Source of the DNA: Sclerurus mexicanus
Lineage: Eukaryota > Chordata > Aves > Passeriformes > Furnariidae
Assembly: GCA_013396755.1 (NCBI GenBank)
Contig: VWZF01005184.1
Coordinates: 473-64,472 of the forward strand
Direction of reading: 5' to 3'
Length of the DNA stretch: 64,000 nucleotides
Part shown: positions 1-13,900 of the stretch, piece by piece
Layout: the number at the start of each line of letters is the position of its first letter
Numbering within the stretch: position 1 is the stretch's first letter
The notes under the pieces: model-generated
What the model saw: only the letters and a program-made list of their open reading frames with translations
Database searches by the model: none
What the model was told of the DNA's origin: nothing
Translations under genes and position numbers: made by a program

Positions 1-87
1 CCGCCCAGCCCCCCCCCGGGCGCCGCCCAGCCCCCCCCCGGGCGCCGTCCAGCCCCTCCCCGGGCACCGTCCAGCCCCTCCCAGGCT
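1..87. repeat. GC-rich minisatellite, 22-bp unit, about 4 copies
   Basis: Four head-to-tail units begin at 1, 23, 45 and 67. The first two are identical, each with a CCGCCCAG start, a C run and GGGCG. The third and fourth carry T substitutions, and the fourth is one base short. The array continues off the left edge, so its full length is unknown. Confidence 0.85.
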
Positions 88-286
88 CCGTTCAATGCCC
101 CAGGACTGGCAGCCCCCTCTCCTGCAGTGCTGGTCCCACAGCACACCATCCCTGGCTCCTGTACCCTCACCCTGCCCCGCCGTCAGGTACGAGACAGAGG
201 AGTCAGCCAGTACCTCCCACACCCCCGGCCCCACCCGCTGCCCCACAGTGAGCTGGTTAGTCAGTTAGTTACACGTGCTGCAGACG
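88..286. other. GC-rich flank beyond the NT5DC2 poly(A) signal
   Basis: No reading frame here resembles a known protein. A stretch bounded by AG and GT dinucleotides near 126-185 could look like an exon, but none of its frames was recognisable. In human the next gene on this side is STAB1, transcribed toward NT5DC2. I could not find its end here. Confidence 0.4.
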
Positions 287-292
287 TTTATT
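287..292 (-). terminator. NT5DC2: Probable poly(A) signal of NT5DC2
   Basis: TTTATT on the plus strand reads AATAAA on the minus strand. It is the only AATAAA I see downstream of the NT5DC2 stop in this window. A GT/G-rich stretch follows it on the minus strand. Use of this site implies a 3' UTR of about 1.4 kb. Confidence 0.5.
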
Positions 293-1699
293 GAGCTACA
301 CACTACACACAGCAGAGACAAATGCCACATGCAGCTACTACAGCTGTTTGATTAGAGCAGCTATGTTAGTAGTGATTGTCCAGGCCCCAAGGCGAGAGCA
401 AGGCATCCCGAACGTGGCACAAAGACAAGGCAGTGAGACACAAGTGAGACTGACAGGCCAGCCTGGCACAGCACCGGGGAGGAAGAGGCAGGAGGGGAGA
501 CCTCTGGGGGTGTGTGTGTGTGTGACGCCCATGGAGGGCTGCTGACACACCTTGTATTTCAGCACTTTTCTCCGAGCTGGAACTCCTGGCCAAGGGTCCT
601 CCACAGCGACCTGGCTCCTCTCCCTGGCTGTTTCCACACTGACACCTGCAGCCCAGTGCTCACAATCCTCTGCTGCTGCCCCCACGCTGATCCCAGAGCC
701 CTTACCTGCTGCACAGACCGCCTGCAGTCACTCAGTTCCTTTCCTGCTCAGGATGCATCTCCATTCTCTGTTCCCTCTCTCTTTGCTGTCACCTCAACAC
801 TGACCAACCTGCGCTGTCACATCTGGCACTGTCACCCTTGTTGCCATCTGTAAATGACCCATCACACCCAGCAGCACTTCACCCTTGCACCCTCCCTGCA
901 CATCCTCAGCAGCGCCTCCATCCACCTTAGGCCACATCTCCACCAACAGGTGGAAGAGCCAGCACCTCTGCTGCCTAAAGGGCCAAACACATCCCTCTGC
1001 AACTCACGACAGACCACCCCCCATCAACTGCCAAAATACTGATGTCCCATAGCACCAAACCAAAAATACCAACAAGTGCACAGCCCTGAGCTCACTCAAA
1101 AACCAGGTGTGTCACTCAACACTTACCTTGAGACCCTGTGACCTACTCCCACACCCACAGCTTGCACATCCTGCACAGTTCCCTACCAGAGTCCCCAGCT
1201 GGACAGACCAGTCTGGTGGGGAACAGGAATGGGCTGAGGGCTGCTGGTACCAGTTCTGGACAGGTAACACTGCTGCTGCTTTGTCATCCACGCTGGGCTT
1301 TACTGGTTGCCCAGCTGGCAGCCCTGACCCCTCCCTGCCCACCTGCAGAATGCCTCACACCGCAGTCCCTGGCTATCCAGACAGTTACAGCCCTGACATA
1401 CCTTGTCACCCTCCTGGGGGTTGCACTCACCAAGCACTGGAGACATGGGGCTCTGTGTCTGAGCCACTTCTCTGGGCACAGAGCAGGGGGTGGCTGTGCC
1501 CCACCACCAGCACAGGTTCTCCATCTCACCTGCTCCTAGAGAGGGCTCCCTGCCACACTTACAGCCCAGAACACGCACCGCAGGGAAGGGGATGGAGCCA
1601 GTGAACGGAAAACACAAACACACCACCTACACACGTACGCGAGTGTCAAACGCCCTTTAGTGGTGGACAGAGGTGCTGCTGCCTGCTCTGCCCGGCCCC
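293..1699 (-). other. NT5DC2: Probable NT5DC2 3' UTR
   Basis: This stretch lies between the NT5DC2 stop codon and the only AATAAA found downstream of it. Several open frames occur, but they are proline/serine/cysteine-rich readings of GC-rich DNA with no recognisable domain. A consensus-like donor (CAAG followed by GTAAGTG on the minus strand) sits near 1120-1130, so a spliced 3' UTR cannot be excluded. Confidence 0.45.
511..524. repeat. (TG)7 microsatellite
   Basis: Seven uninterrupted TG units inside the presumed NT5DC2 3' UTR. Confidence 0.9.
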
Positions 1700-1961
1700 T
1701 CAGCGGATGTGCACCATCTCCTCCAGGAAGGGGGTCTTCATGCAGCCCGTGCAGAGCTGGTCCATCCAGAGCGGAGCCTCGTGCTGCAGAGGGGTGCGCC
1801 GGGGATAGAAGGTGAAGTTCACGTCGTAGTTGAGCAGGCAGCTGATGGAGGCCATGTAGATGTCAGAGAAGCGCACCAGCCGGCGGGAGAAGTACGTGGG
1901 GTTGTGGAAGGTGCGGAAGATGCTTCCAAACTGGGGGTTGAACAGGTTCTTCGTCAGTGAC
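1700..1961 (-). CDS. NT5DC2: NT5DC2 exon 14 (last coding exon)
   Basis: Residues 444-529 and the TGA stop at 1700-1702. It includes FGSIFRTFHNPTYFSRRLVR and PLWMDQLCTGCMKTPFLEE, the highly conserved C-terminus. The acceptor is CCTCAG. Confidence 0.97.
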
Positions 1962-4900
1962 CTGAGGAGGAAAGAGATGGTGCTCTGCAGATAAAACTGT
2001 GGTCACAGATTCTTCCCTCTCCACTCCCTTATCCCTGGGCCTCCTCTCTCCAGACGCATTAGGGGTTTACCCTAATGCTGAGTATTCAGTGCACTCTTAG
2101 TACCCTGCCTGTTTTGGGCAGTGCCAGGAGCTGCAGCAGCAGACAGCCCACCAACCCTCCCCACACTGCCCTTTCTCACCCTGCCTTCAACCCAGTCCAG
2201 CTCCCAGGCTCAGGACTGCGCTGCTGCATCGCCCCCACCATGAGGCAAGTGACACCAGGGAGGAGCAGAATCCAACAGCTGCAGCACCACTGTCCCCAAA
2301 GCAGGTTACAGAACACACTTGGTTCGGTGCAGGCCTGAAAGATCTCATGAGCACTCACCTGATCTCCTGTCGTTCCTTCATCCACTCCAGCAATACTTGC
2401 TTTGACTCCGCATCCTGATACATCTGCAAAGACAGCACAGAAAGCACCAGGTACATCATTCCTGCAGGCCACACCTCAGCTCCCCCCAGTTTCCACAGTA
2501 ACTCACAACACAGAGCCCACTGCACCAGGAGGGGATGAGGTATTTTTCAGAACTAGACAAGATGGTACATATGCCCCCATTCCCATGCTAAGCCCAAAAT
2601 GCAGAGTCAGAAGGCACAGGACCTGTCCTGCTCAGCCAGGAGCTGTTTACCTGCATTCTCTCCAGCAGCCCTGTCAGAGCCTGCTGCCAGGTCAGGGAGT
2701 GCATGTACTGCTCTGTGTTTATGATCCGGATCTCCGTCTCCAGTTCAGGAACGATGGCTCCAGTCCTCCAGCCATGACGCAGCATGAGGTCCTGGAGGTC
2801 AGGGTGAAAAAACAACCCGGAATTCAACATAAAGCCTGAAAGCCAAACACAACCCTGGTTCCTAGAACAGTGGTCCTGTTCCCATTTTGGATTCTCAGGG
2901 GACAGCCGTCCGTGGCCTGTGCCAGTAACAACCATCTCCTGGCCACCAGGATCAGCTGTGAATCACCCAGAAATGTGGTGCTTGCCTCTGCCTGACAGCA
3001 GCGTGGGAAAGCTTGCGTGTCCTGTGTGTGCCCCAACAGCCTGCAGAGCGCCCAGCACAGCCCAGCCCTCAGCACTCAGACCAGGCCCTGCCTCACCTCC
3101 AACCCAACCACAGCCCCAGCAGCCCCAGGGGCTTCCTCCCACCTCCCTGGAGAGCGGAGACATTTCACTCACCGCAAGGTCACTGTACAGATGGTCACCA
3201 AAGTAGAGCACTTTGGACCCGCGCCAGCCCGTCAGCCTCAGGAAATCAAAGAGGTTACCCTGCAAGTAACAGGAGTGCAGAGAGAAACGTGGTTACAACT
3301 TACCACATGCAGCTGTGAGCACCCTCAGGGTATCAGTCCACCAGCTCCCTCACCACCTACACCCAAAGGTTTCTGTCCTTCCCCACTTTCCTCCCATGTG
3401 CCAACCCCCCTGGACAGCCCTCAGCTTTTCTCAGGCTGCAGAAAAAGGCAAAACTCTTCCAAAGAGTTTTTACAAACAGGCAATGTTACAAATTCTGCAC
3501 TCAAGGGCACAGCAAGCCAAGAGAACAACATGCACTGAAGAGGCAACAAGGGGAGGCAGTCTAGGGGCCATGAGACACCTAAATTAGAAAAGGCTGAGGA
3601 TGGGCAGAACCCATGTGTTCTGGGTTTAGAAGCTGTTGGGCTCAGGTGATAACGCTTTCACCTCACAGGGTGCACCAGAGGTAAGGTGAACACTGCCAGG
3701 GAAAGCTTTAGGAGCCAGGAGCACTCGAGGCTGTTCTACATCACTGACCCCCATCCCAACCCCAAAGATTAGCAACACCCACATGTTCAGGAATTGTTTA
3801 ACCAAGCCAAAAAGTCAGGCAGCTTGCACAGATTCACAGCTAAGTAAAACAAACCAAATCCCAAAGCACCAGCTCAAGCACAGCACCAAGCAGCTTCTAA
3901 GGCTTTCCAAACATCCATCCAGACACAGAGGACGCTTCAGGGACAACTCTTCCATTTCCACACAAGTTTTCCACGTGAGCCGCAACAGAAACAAAACCCA
4001 CTAGGAAAGGGAAAGGCTCCCTCAATGCCAGGAGAGCAGCCCAAGCAGTCAGTGCAAACATGCAGCCACTCAGCAAGAATCTCTCCAGCCATGCCAGGAG
4101 AAGGCCAGCACCTGCCCCGCCAGAAAACCCCGAACACAAGGCAGCTCCCACAGCAGCTGGCAGCACTTGGCCTCTGGCAGCTGTACACATAGCTAAGGGT
4201 GTCCAGACCCAGGGTGCTGGGCACAGAAACACAGGAACGGACAAGCCTCTGCATTTCTTGGACATGGCATTGCTGCTGCTCACACGAGGGTTGCTCAGGA
4301 ATCCACTGGCAGAGCAGGGAAACAGACCACAGCCTCGGGAGGAGGATAGTCCTTTTGCTGTGCTCCTGTCACTTCAAAGTGCAGTGGACCTGACAGCCAG
4401 GAGACTTGTGCTTGGAGCTCCACTGAGCCACAGACCTGTCAGGTGACTTCCAGGATCTGTGTGTCCTCCCCTCCTGGGACAGCAGACCAGGGGAGGGATG
4501 GGAGTACGTAAGTGCCACGAAGAGAAAACACCACATCTATTGGAACAGAGGGACTAGAGGGCATCACTTGAACTTCCCAGTCCCCAGGACAAACCCCAAT
4601 CCCTGAGGTCCCATCTGTGGGATCCCCACAGCAAAAAAAATGCCATACAGCTGTGCTTCAGGGGACAGGAACAGCTCAGAGGCCTCTGGCAACACCACCG
4701 GCACAGCAAGGTCCATGGCCACTAACACTTGCCAGGAGGAAGCATATTGTGGCACTCCAAGAAACCAAAAGTCCTGGAGACAGGGTGGGCTACAACCAGG
4801 ACACACAATCACATCCCAAGAACCACAGTTAGGCAACAACCTTGATGCAGTGGGATGAACATTGTGACTGGGGGAGAACTGGAGAGGAGAACAAAATCCT

Positions 4901-7900
4901 ATCCCATCCCTCCTTCCTCACTGCACCATTCACTTGTGTGAGCAACCTGTGGCCACAAGATGTAGGTGGTCAAGAGCGGGATTTAATTCAGCAATTAACT
5001 CCAGAAAGAAAAAGTCGAGGTGCGCCTTTTCTCCTGAGGGAGCTGCTAACCCACTGGGAATGAGCTGTACTTGCAGGTTCCCAGCTCCTGGCAGAGGATG
5101 GAACACTATCCCAGCGCTCTGGCAGACCCACTGGACAGGCCAGAGGCTTCCCAACCACTCCACTCAAGGACACGACCCACTTTTCTACCACAGGTCAGGT
5201 CCCAGCTACTTGACTGCGATCTCACTAACAGCTTCTTCCCGTGGGATCGGACAGCTCACATAACCCAGAACAAACCGTCCTAAAGCCAGAGACATCTCGT
5301 CTCAGGGGAGAGCCCAGCTGCAAGGACGACACCCAGGGCAGCAAGTTCACCAGAGCAACAGCTCATCCTCCGGATGAGGAAGGGCAGTGTCAGGAGCCAG
5401 GCTTTGTACCCTGATTGATCACCCTTGTTTCTCTATTCCCTCCTCCACAAGTCCACCTTTGCCAACCTAATGGAGTGAGATGTGGAAAATCTTTGCATAC
5501 ACATCACATTTCAGAGAGCTGTGCCTTCTTAGCTGGAACTACCACACTCTTGGAAGCCCCTCCAGAACAAGAGTCTCAGGACCAGGACCAGACCAAGGAA
5601 AAACTGCACTGTGGGCTGTGCAGGAAAATGAGCTCCCCAGATGAAGGTTCCCCTGTATCTGGGGGCAGAGACATTCACTGACCCCTAGTACACATGGAGA
5701 GGATGTTTCCCTCCCGCCCCATCTCACAGAAACAGGGCAAAGCTCAGCCTGGCAGAGATAACTCAGCACAGGTTCCCTTGGGCAGAAAGGGAACCCCACA
5801 CTCTAAGTTACCTGGCCCTGCTCTGCCTTTCTGCCCTTGTCCCTGTCTCTCCATCCCTAACGCCAAGCCCACACTGAAAGCATTCTGAGGGACAGTGTCC
5901 TACCAGGCCAGCGAGAGCTCACAGGGGCCAGAGGGGTCTCCACTGCCCCCAGCCAGCACAGCACAGAGCCCAGAGCGTGGATTCTTACAAACACCCCCTA
6001 ACTACACACGTGCTCTTTCCAAGGACTTGTTTTTCACTTTTCAAACATCCAAACACGCACAAGTGCCCTACAGAAGACCCCATCATTTCCCCTCACCCTG
6101 ACTAAGCAGATTTGCAGGTTTTCCAATAATTTCCAGATTTTTCCAGTGATTTCCAAAACCACAGGGGTCTTATAAGTCCCCACCATTTCAGACTCTTGCT
6201 TCACACCCTTATGCACCCATTCACTTTACCTCTTTGTAGATCTTTCCTTTCTCCAGCTGGTTTATTTTGTCCCACTGCAGCGAGCCTTTATCATCCAGTT
6301 TTCGAAAAGGTCTGGGGAAAAAAAGGGGAGAGATGTCAACTCCTTTTAATTTTTGGTGATTGTTACCCAGCAACCAGAACATTTGAATCAGGAAACTTGT
6401 TTACCTATGTAACAACTTGAAATAAAAGCTCCACATGAGGTCTAAGTGACCTTCTGGGCCTTCTGAACTAATTTCTCATGGGAAGAGAAAGCGTGAAAGG
6501 GAAATAAATATCTTTTTAAAATGCTTCCATTGACTGTAACCGTTTCATGCCAAAATCCCTAACAACTCTTCTTGCTTTCACATACAGAGAGGAGGAAAAT
6601 ACTAACAATAATGACTCCCCCTGAAATGCTAAGGCCCAGAAGGCTTTGCCCTGAACCACTCTGTGTCCTGTTCCAACCTTGCTACACCCCAGCCCAGCCA
6701 ATGTCCTAAGAGGATACAGCAGGTCTGCAGAGCGGATGGAAAGCAGTCCCCACGCTGATCTCAGCAGCTGACCCGAGCTGTCTCCTCTTATTCCTCAGGG
6801 CTTGCCACGTCATTCCATGGCCCCCTACACAAGTGGATCTTAGGCACCAGGCAGCCACAGGTTTTCTCTCCTAGAGGGCCAGGTCATCATCACTCCAGGC
6901 TGTGTTTGTAAGACAGTTCACCGGCAGCCCATGAAGAAAACCTTTACTAGGTCAGCACAGCTTATAAAACTTTATACTCCTGTTTATAACAGTGGCCTGG
7001 GAAATAGGGGAGGAAAATACATACAAAGGAAAGAACACACTGATCCCTCAAGGGCAGTAATTTCTGGTCAGTCATAAGTTGAAGAAACAAAGCAGACAGA
7101 AATTCCCAAAGAGCAAAGCAAGGACAGCAGCCTGTCTATCAACGAGTCCCTTGGCAGCCCTAACTGACCACAAAACCCAGCTGCCACGTACAAAGGCTTC
7201 CAGAGCTGCCAATTGCCAAACAACACGTACCCAGTAACTAAACAAAACCCTCAAAAAACCTCAAGCAACAAACCGCACAGATACTTGCTTGGGGAACAGG
7301 AAAAGGAAAGATTTTGTCACACTCTCTAGACCTAGAGCCAAGAAACGGCCAGCTCTAATGCAAACCATTCCACTTCTTTCTAAGCATTTAAGTACATTAC
7401 TGCCCCTAAAAGTCCAAGTTCAGTCCAGTCCATGACAAAACTCATGAGGATTAAACAGCCAGTTTTAGAAACACACTTTGTGCTTGGCTCCACACATGCT
7501 ACGCACTTACTCCCACAGTGGTCCATTTTCGTCTCCTCAGGGAGCACCTGAGAGGACAGCAGAGGGCTGGATGCCTGCTGAGCCTACATTATGCTCAGCA
7601 AAGCAGTGCTCTCTGGGAAGGCAGAAGGAGCTGCTGGCTCCAGGGAGGGCCCCACACAGCAGCAGAGCTCTGCCCTCACACCTACTTCCTGCGATCCGTG
7701 AAGAAGTTGGGCTTGTCAGCCTGCACAATGACCATGTCGAATAAGTCCCGCCAGTTCTTGCCAACCATGTGCTTCATTCCTTTGTCCCTGAGGGCAAAGG
7801 AACAGAAAAATTAACAGGTGCACTACTCTTTTTCACCCAACATTACACCTTTACAGCAGCCTGGCCTAAAGTTACTCTCATTTCAGTAACAGAGAAGACA

Positions 7901-10900
7901 GCATAGAGATTTAAGAACCCCCTTAAGGCTGTCTCATTGCATGAAAAACTGGTGGTGTGCTTTGTTTCAAGCTGTCCCACCCTTTCTCCTGCACCATGGG
8001 AAGCCCAAGGAAGTCTGTGATGCAGCAAGAACTGCTAGAGGTAATACAAAATGTCAGCTCTGTGCTGTTGTGGTCAGCCACAGCCTTGTATTTCCTTCAA
8101 AAAGTGAGAGTCAGTGCTGTGGAGAGCACTGTGGAGTGCAACATTCACCACCACCAGTTCCCAGGGAGCTCCCCTGGCTATTGCCACAAACCCCTCCACT
8201 ATACAACTTCCAGGGGCCCCGAGGAGGGGCTGCCCTGCACAGCCCTTGCTGAGCCCTGGTGACCTGTCCAGGTGTGATAATGGTACTCACACAAAGCTAA
8301 AGGGACTGTTTGTGATGAGGAAGAGTTTCTTCTTGTGGTTCACCAGGCGGTTCAGCACAGCATAGATTTCATCCCCGTGCAGAATATACTGTTCTATATT
8401 GGAATGAAACAGCATCAACCAAAACATTTTGGCGTTAGTCATGACCGTATTTCTATAAAACTGGACCAAACTCAGCCTTTGTGCCACTAAAGATGCAAAA
8501 AGTCTGAGTTGGATCCACCTCAGGCAGGCAGGCAGACAGTGAACCACCATGGTGACAAAATGGCCTCCCTCATCCCCATCAATCCCATTGAAAGAGAACA
8601 ACTGAGGAACTAAAAGCCTGGCAAAAAAGAGGGTTGATGCTCGACTGTCACAAGGGACAGGCACAGCCACTCCAGGCCATGTTGCTCCCAGAAGCTTCCT
8701 TTCCCCTGAATGACCAGGAAGCCTTCCCAGATGACGCCTTTGCATGTTCACATCATGCCAAGGGCCATCATCCCTCACTTACAAGCAGAAGGAAAACAAA
8801 CACGAGCAATGAAGTAGCTGTTTCCTCCATGAAAACAGATACTCCACCTGCCCCTAAATGCCACTTGGTTTGAATGCCACTCCACCCTCAGCTGCCTCCA
8901 GGCATGGCACAATCAAGTATTTCAGTAAGTTCTGTGTTCGCCTGACTCCTGTGACTGTGCAAGGCCAACACAGTCATCTTACCCAGAACACCCATAGTAC
9001 GAGACACATCCAAACAGATTTGGCACCAAAGCTCTATTTAACTCACCCAGATCCTTCTCGATCCATTTGTACATCACTCCTTTCACATGAACATCTCTAA
9101 TTGCATCCTAAAGAAAAGGGCAGGGGAAAAAAAGTGTCAGTTTTACATACAGCATTGCTGTTTCCCAGCACTCAAACCTACTGTGACCTCTGAGGACCAA
9201 CAGAGTAATGACACATCCCCTGCCTACTGAATGAACAAGAGCTCCATCAGTGCTAAGCAGCAGAGCTCGTCCAGCAAGGCTCACCAACAGGCCAAAAGAA
9301 GAACACGGTGCCTGGCTCAGCTGATGCAGTACAAGGGGCAAAGCCTCAAACTTATATATGAAAGCACAAATTCCTTCCAGCTCCTGGAAACCAGCATATG
9401 CAAACACCTTGGTACCAAGGCAATAAAGACTGTGCAACTCCAAAACCATTTACTGTCCCAAAACCATACTGACCCAAAACCAGAGTCTAGCTGGCTTTGC
9501 TTCCTCCCTGTGCCTGTGGAAGCTCTGCCAAATGTGACCCCAAGGACTGTGGCTGAGGCAAACAGCAGCAGAGGAAAGCTTCTGTGATTACAAAATGCTC
9601 CCCAAGAGCCAAGGAGGGCCACAGGTCCCAGTCCCAGGTGGCCAGTGAGCCCAGGCAGAACAGAAGCTTCCACTAAGAGAGTGGCACAAAACACAGCAGG
9701 GAGGGAGGCAAGTTAAAACAGATGTTGTCAAGGGCATCCAAATATCCTCTATTTTCCAAGCCAGAGGCCAAGATGCAACACATTTTTGGACACACCCAAC
9801 TGAGATTCTGCCCAAGTCTCCATCCAACGAGATATGCCAGACACACAAAACCATTTCCAGAGCAGCAACACAGTTTGCAGTGTTTGCACATGCAAATGCC
9901 TGTTTTAACAGTACTGTTTTCATCTCTGACCATTTATGGAGGTAAACAAATGCTGCCTTTCCCCAAGACCCTTAAATCCCTGTCACACTCTGTGTGCCCC
10001 TTTGGGAGTTGCCCTTTCAGACTGCAGTCCCACAGTCACCACTGACACTGCTACACGCTTGCCCACACCACCATACCCACAAAAACGTGTCCTGCAAAGC
10101 TGTGAGAGAACCAGAGTTTACAACTTAGATGGGGATGATGAAGGAGGAGGCATTACCACTTCAAAGAGGAGTTTTAGGAGTCTTTTTCCACCACGGAGAT
10201 TTAAATGGCAAAAAGGCAGAGGTCACATCTCATTGACTCATTGGAAAGAATCTGAACAAAGAGCAAGAGCTCTAACAAGGAAAGAACTTTCTCTTAAGCA
10301 GCACTGGCACTAAAGCAAGCATTGCTTTGGATTTGTGTCAAAACTACCTTCACAGAGGAGAAAAATTCAGAAATTCAAGTCTGCTCTTTCCTTAAACCCT
10401 TGCCACTCAAAACTCAAAAGAAGTTAAAAAAAAAAAACCAACAAAAAAAGAGGAATATTTATAAGGTTCCTAGAGGTGAAATCTTGGTAGCCTCAGGAGG
10501 TACCAAACAGGGCTCAAAGCAACTCCTCCAAACTGTACGTTCTTTCTTTAAAATATGAAGTGACCAAACTGGCGTGACGGGACTGCCTGGATTGCATGTC
10601 AGCTGCAGCCTTTCCCACTACCTCGGGGTCTGCCCTTCTGACTCAGCACAGTGTCTGTAGCACTTAACCTGCCCCAGACACACAGCCCTGCACCAGCAGG
10701 ACCACTGAGAGTTAGAGGGGTGTCAGGTTTAGACACATCTTAACCCACTCTGAGCCAGTGCGGCACTGACAGCTGGGGCTGGGCAAGCCCTCAGGGACAC
10801 CTGCCTGCCTGTAGGCACAGGGGGATCTCTGTGCTCATGGCCACAAACCACTTCTTTGCACTTGCACGTGGTTACTGCCAAGGAATAAGTTTTGCAAAAA

Positions 10901-13900
10901 TATTTATTTATCCTCACTGTACAAAAAAAAAAGGCAAGAACTCATTCTGGTGAGAGCACAGGGCAGGCCCTTATTTTACTGTACAGATTTCAGGCCTTGG
11001 CAGAGATTTTCTGTCATAGCTCTCTTCTTTGTCTGCCACAGTCATTCCTTGGGGAAAGGAGTCATCCCTCAGCATAGGATGTGAAGACAAAGCCAGGATC
11101 AGCACTCAGAAGTCTGAGGGTTTCACCACACAATTTGCCCTGTATTGAACATAGGCAGTGGCAGTCACCCCCCTGTTCTCTAGATTTGAATCAGAAATAC
11201 ATCCATTTTGACCTCAAAAGAAGCTTCAGAAGACCCTTTCACAAAAAGCCTCAGGATTCAGCTGTATCCCCTCTTCCCATTCTCCCCAGCCCAGGAGCAA
11301 AACCAACTACCAACACCCTAAACCATGTTAAGGTCGTGTGGCAAAGGGGCCAGCACGGTCCTATCAGGCACCACCAGAAGGTCAGAACACAGGCTGCAAT
11401 CCTTGGCTGCAGCCCAGCTGACAGGTGGATCCTTATCACAAAGGCACCAGCACAGACATGGAGCTGCATTTCCCTCACAGGACTGAACAGCCAGTGGAAG
11501 ACCCTAAGCTTCCCAGAAGGCACAAATCAAAAACCCTTCTCCGTGGAAAAAGGAACGCAATAAGGCTTGGAAGATGTGTTGTCTGACAGCCTCACTAACC
11601 CAAGAGCAGCAATCTCAAGCACTTTCACCTTGTCTACAGCATTAACTAAGAAGTCAGACAATCTCCTCAACATTGCTGATAATCCCACACCCTTTCGAGT
11701 GCCACTTAGCACCTTGGAGTAAATGACTCATGAAAGCAACAGTCACCCACTGGAAAACATCCCCAGAGGATCTGACTGCTCTGCAGCTGCAAAGACGTGG
11801 ATTCCCAGAGCAGGCAAGAACAGTTGTTTCACAACAATCACTGGATAAAGTAAGCTGTTTGGTACATGATCAGACTAAGCTTCTCTGAAAAATGAGATAC
11901 TAAGAGGAAGACATAGCTTAAAAGTCTGCAGAACCAGAAAACATTTACACAAACTTTGTGACTTATTTCCCACGGAAGGAACTTCAACCTAACCAGCCTT
12001 GGCACTCCCACACAAGATAATGTACAGCAACACCAGCTCTGTAGTACAGACAGAAACCAAGCATGTCCTGAAAACACAGCTTTGAATATTCCCTGGTAAT
12101 GCTTTGATCTAAAGTGCTGTCATATCAGGCTGCTCACTACCAGCCCTCTGGGTTTGGGTGCTGCAGAGCTCACAGCTCTGGTATGGTACGAGCTGTAGGG
12201 CACGTGACATTTTACTTACAGATATGTCCTTGTAGAGATGCACCTGGTCAAACTCAATGCCATGAGTTATGAAGTAATCAATGACTGAAGAGAGCAGTGT
12301 CATCTCAGGAAGAGAAAAAATGTCCATAAACTGCTTAAGTGATGGACCCTGGAAAGCAAAAAATGAAAGAGACACATTAAACTAAAATACTCTAAAAAAA
12401 AAAAATAGCAAAGCCAACAAACAAACTCATATCACCCAGTGCCACCTGCAAGACATTGCAGGTTAACAAAAAGAAAAACACCAGTGTGGAAAGTCCCAGG
12501 CACTCAGCAAGCAGCCCTCCCTTCTCAACTCAAACACGAAGTTAGTGCATTAACACTTGACAAGAGAGACACTCTCCCTCACATAAATCATTAAACAAAC
12601 CCGGTCTCATTAACACCGCAGGGTGAAGGTGGAGGAAGGGGGAGTCAGTCCTAGACACTTATTTCAACCCCATGCCCCTCTGCTTCCCACCTGGCCTCTC
12701 AGTATCAATACAGGTGCCAGCAGACAACACTGCTACAGGGGCAGCCGTGAGCCTTGCTGAAGATGGCCTGTTACTCATCTAAGCCAGGCTTTGACACTGG
12801 ACACAGGGCACCAAAGCTGCTGGAACCATATCCCAGTGAGGTTTCACAAGGCAATGTAAGAATCACTCTAACAAGCCATTTGCCAATGTCTGTCTGCCCT
12901 TGAGTCACTAGAGAAAACTCAGAGTGGGTACAGAGAGGAAAAAACTTCAGCTCACCCAGCAGTCAACTAAATCCTGACCAAGGAATAACTCCCCTTGCAT
13001 TAGGCAAGACTGCAGCTCTCCCATACATTTGCCATTATTATTGCCTATCAATGACAAACCTATCAACAGGCCCAAGCCAACTTTGGAGGCCTTCCAATAA
13101 AATAAATCTTGTTTATTATGTATGTACCATCCATGCAGAGGACAATGGTGAGTCTCACTGGCAAGATGTAGCTGGGATCGGTTTTTTCACCTTTCATCAA
13201 AAGAATTCCAGATCAGACAGGGGGACAGTTACCAAGGTCTTGAATATGGAAAGCAATTTGGGAAGCGCACAGACCTCTCAGTGAACGTGGTCACCAAGCA
13301 AATCACATCATGCCTCTGCATGTGAGCTTTGAGCAAGGACTGACAACCAGGAAGTTCAGTTCTCTAGGATAATCCTGGCCCACACCAGAAGGCATTTATT
13401 GTAGCTCTGTGAGAGACAGACAGGAAAGCAGCATCCAACAGACCACAGAAGGTACAGATGGTAGAGACTGACAGGGCACAGGCTGCCTTAATGACAAATG
13501 TGTGGCTCTGTTGTGCCTGGATGTAACAACAGAACACCTCCCATCTCCTCTGGCCGAATGAGGGTGGCACAAGACCAGCACTCCCTGCAGCACTATCTAA
13601 AGGCAGTATTGGGGCAACACAAATTGGGGTCAGGAAAGACAATGCAAAAAGGGCAAAGGAACAACAAACAGCATTTTGCCTGAGATGTATTACCAAAAAA
13701 ATTGCTGCAATCAAAAGCTATGTCGGTGTGCTGAGAGTTACACAGTTTCCATTCATCCAGCATAGGACAACTTGACCTACAGCAGAAGAGAACACAAAGG
13801 GCCACACACAACAGTTCTGCTTAGGGATGCTCACTGAATCCTTTCAACACTTCTGTCCATTTTGATGTCTGGTTGCTAAGGGAACATTTCTCCCTCTAGC

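Noticed and set aside
126..185. Possible plus-strand exon bounded by CTGCAG and GTACGA
   Set aside because: All three frames were unrecognisable, and there is no supporting neighbour exon.
1107..1604. 165-codon plus-strand open frame
   Set aside because: GC-rich sequence with low stop density; proline/cysteine-rich, no recognisable domain, opposite NT5DC2's presumed 3' UTR.
8291..8388. Alternative acceptor for NT5DC2 exon 8 at AACAG
   Set aside because: It would break the frame from exon 7. The site five bases upstream restores EQYILHGDE.
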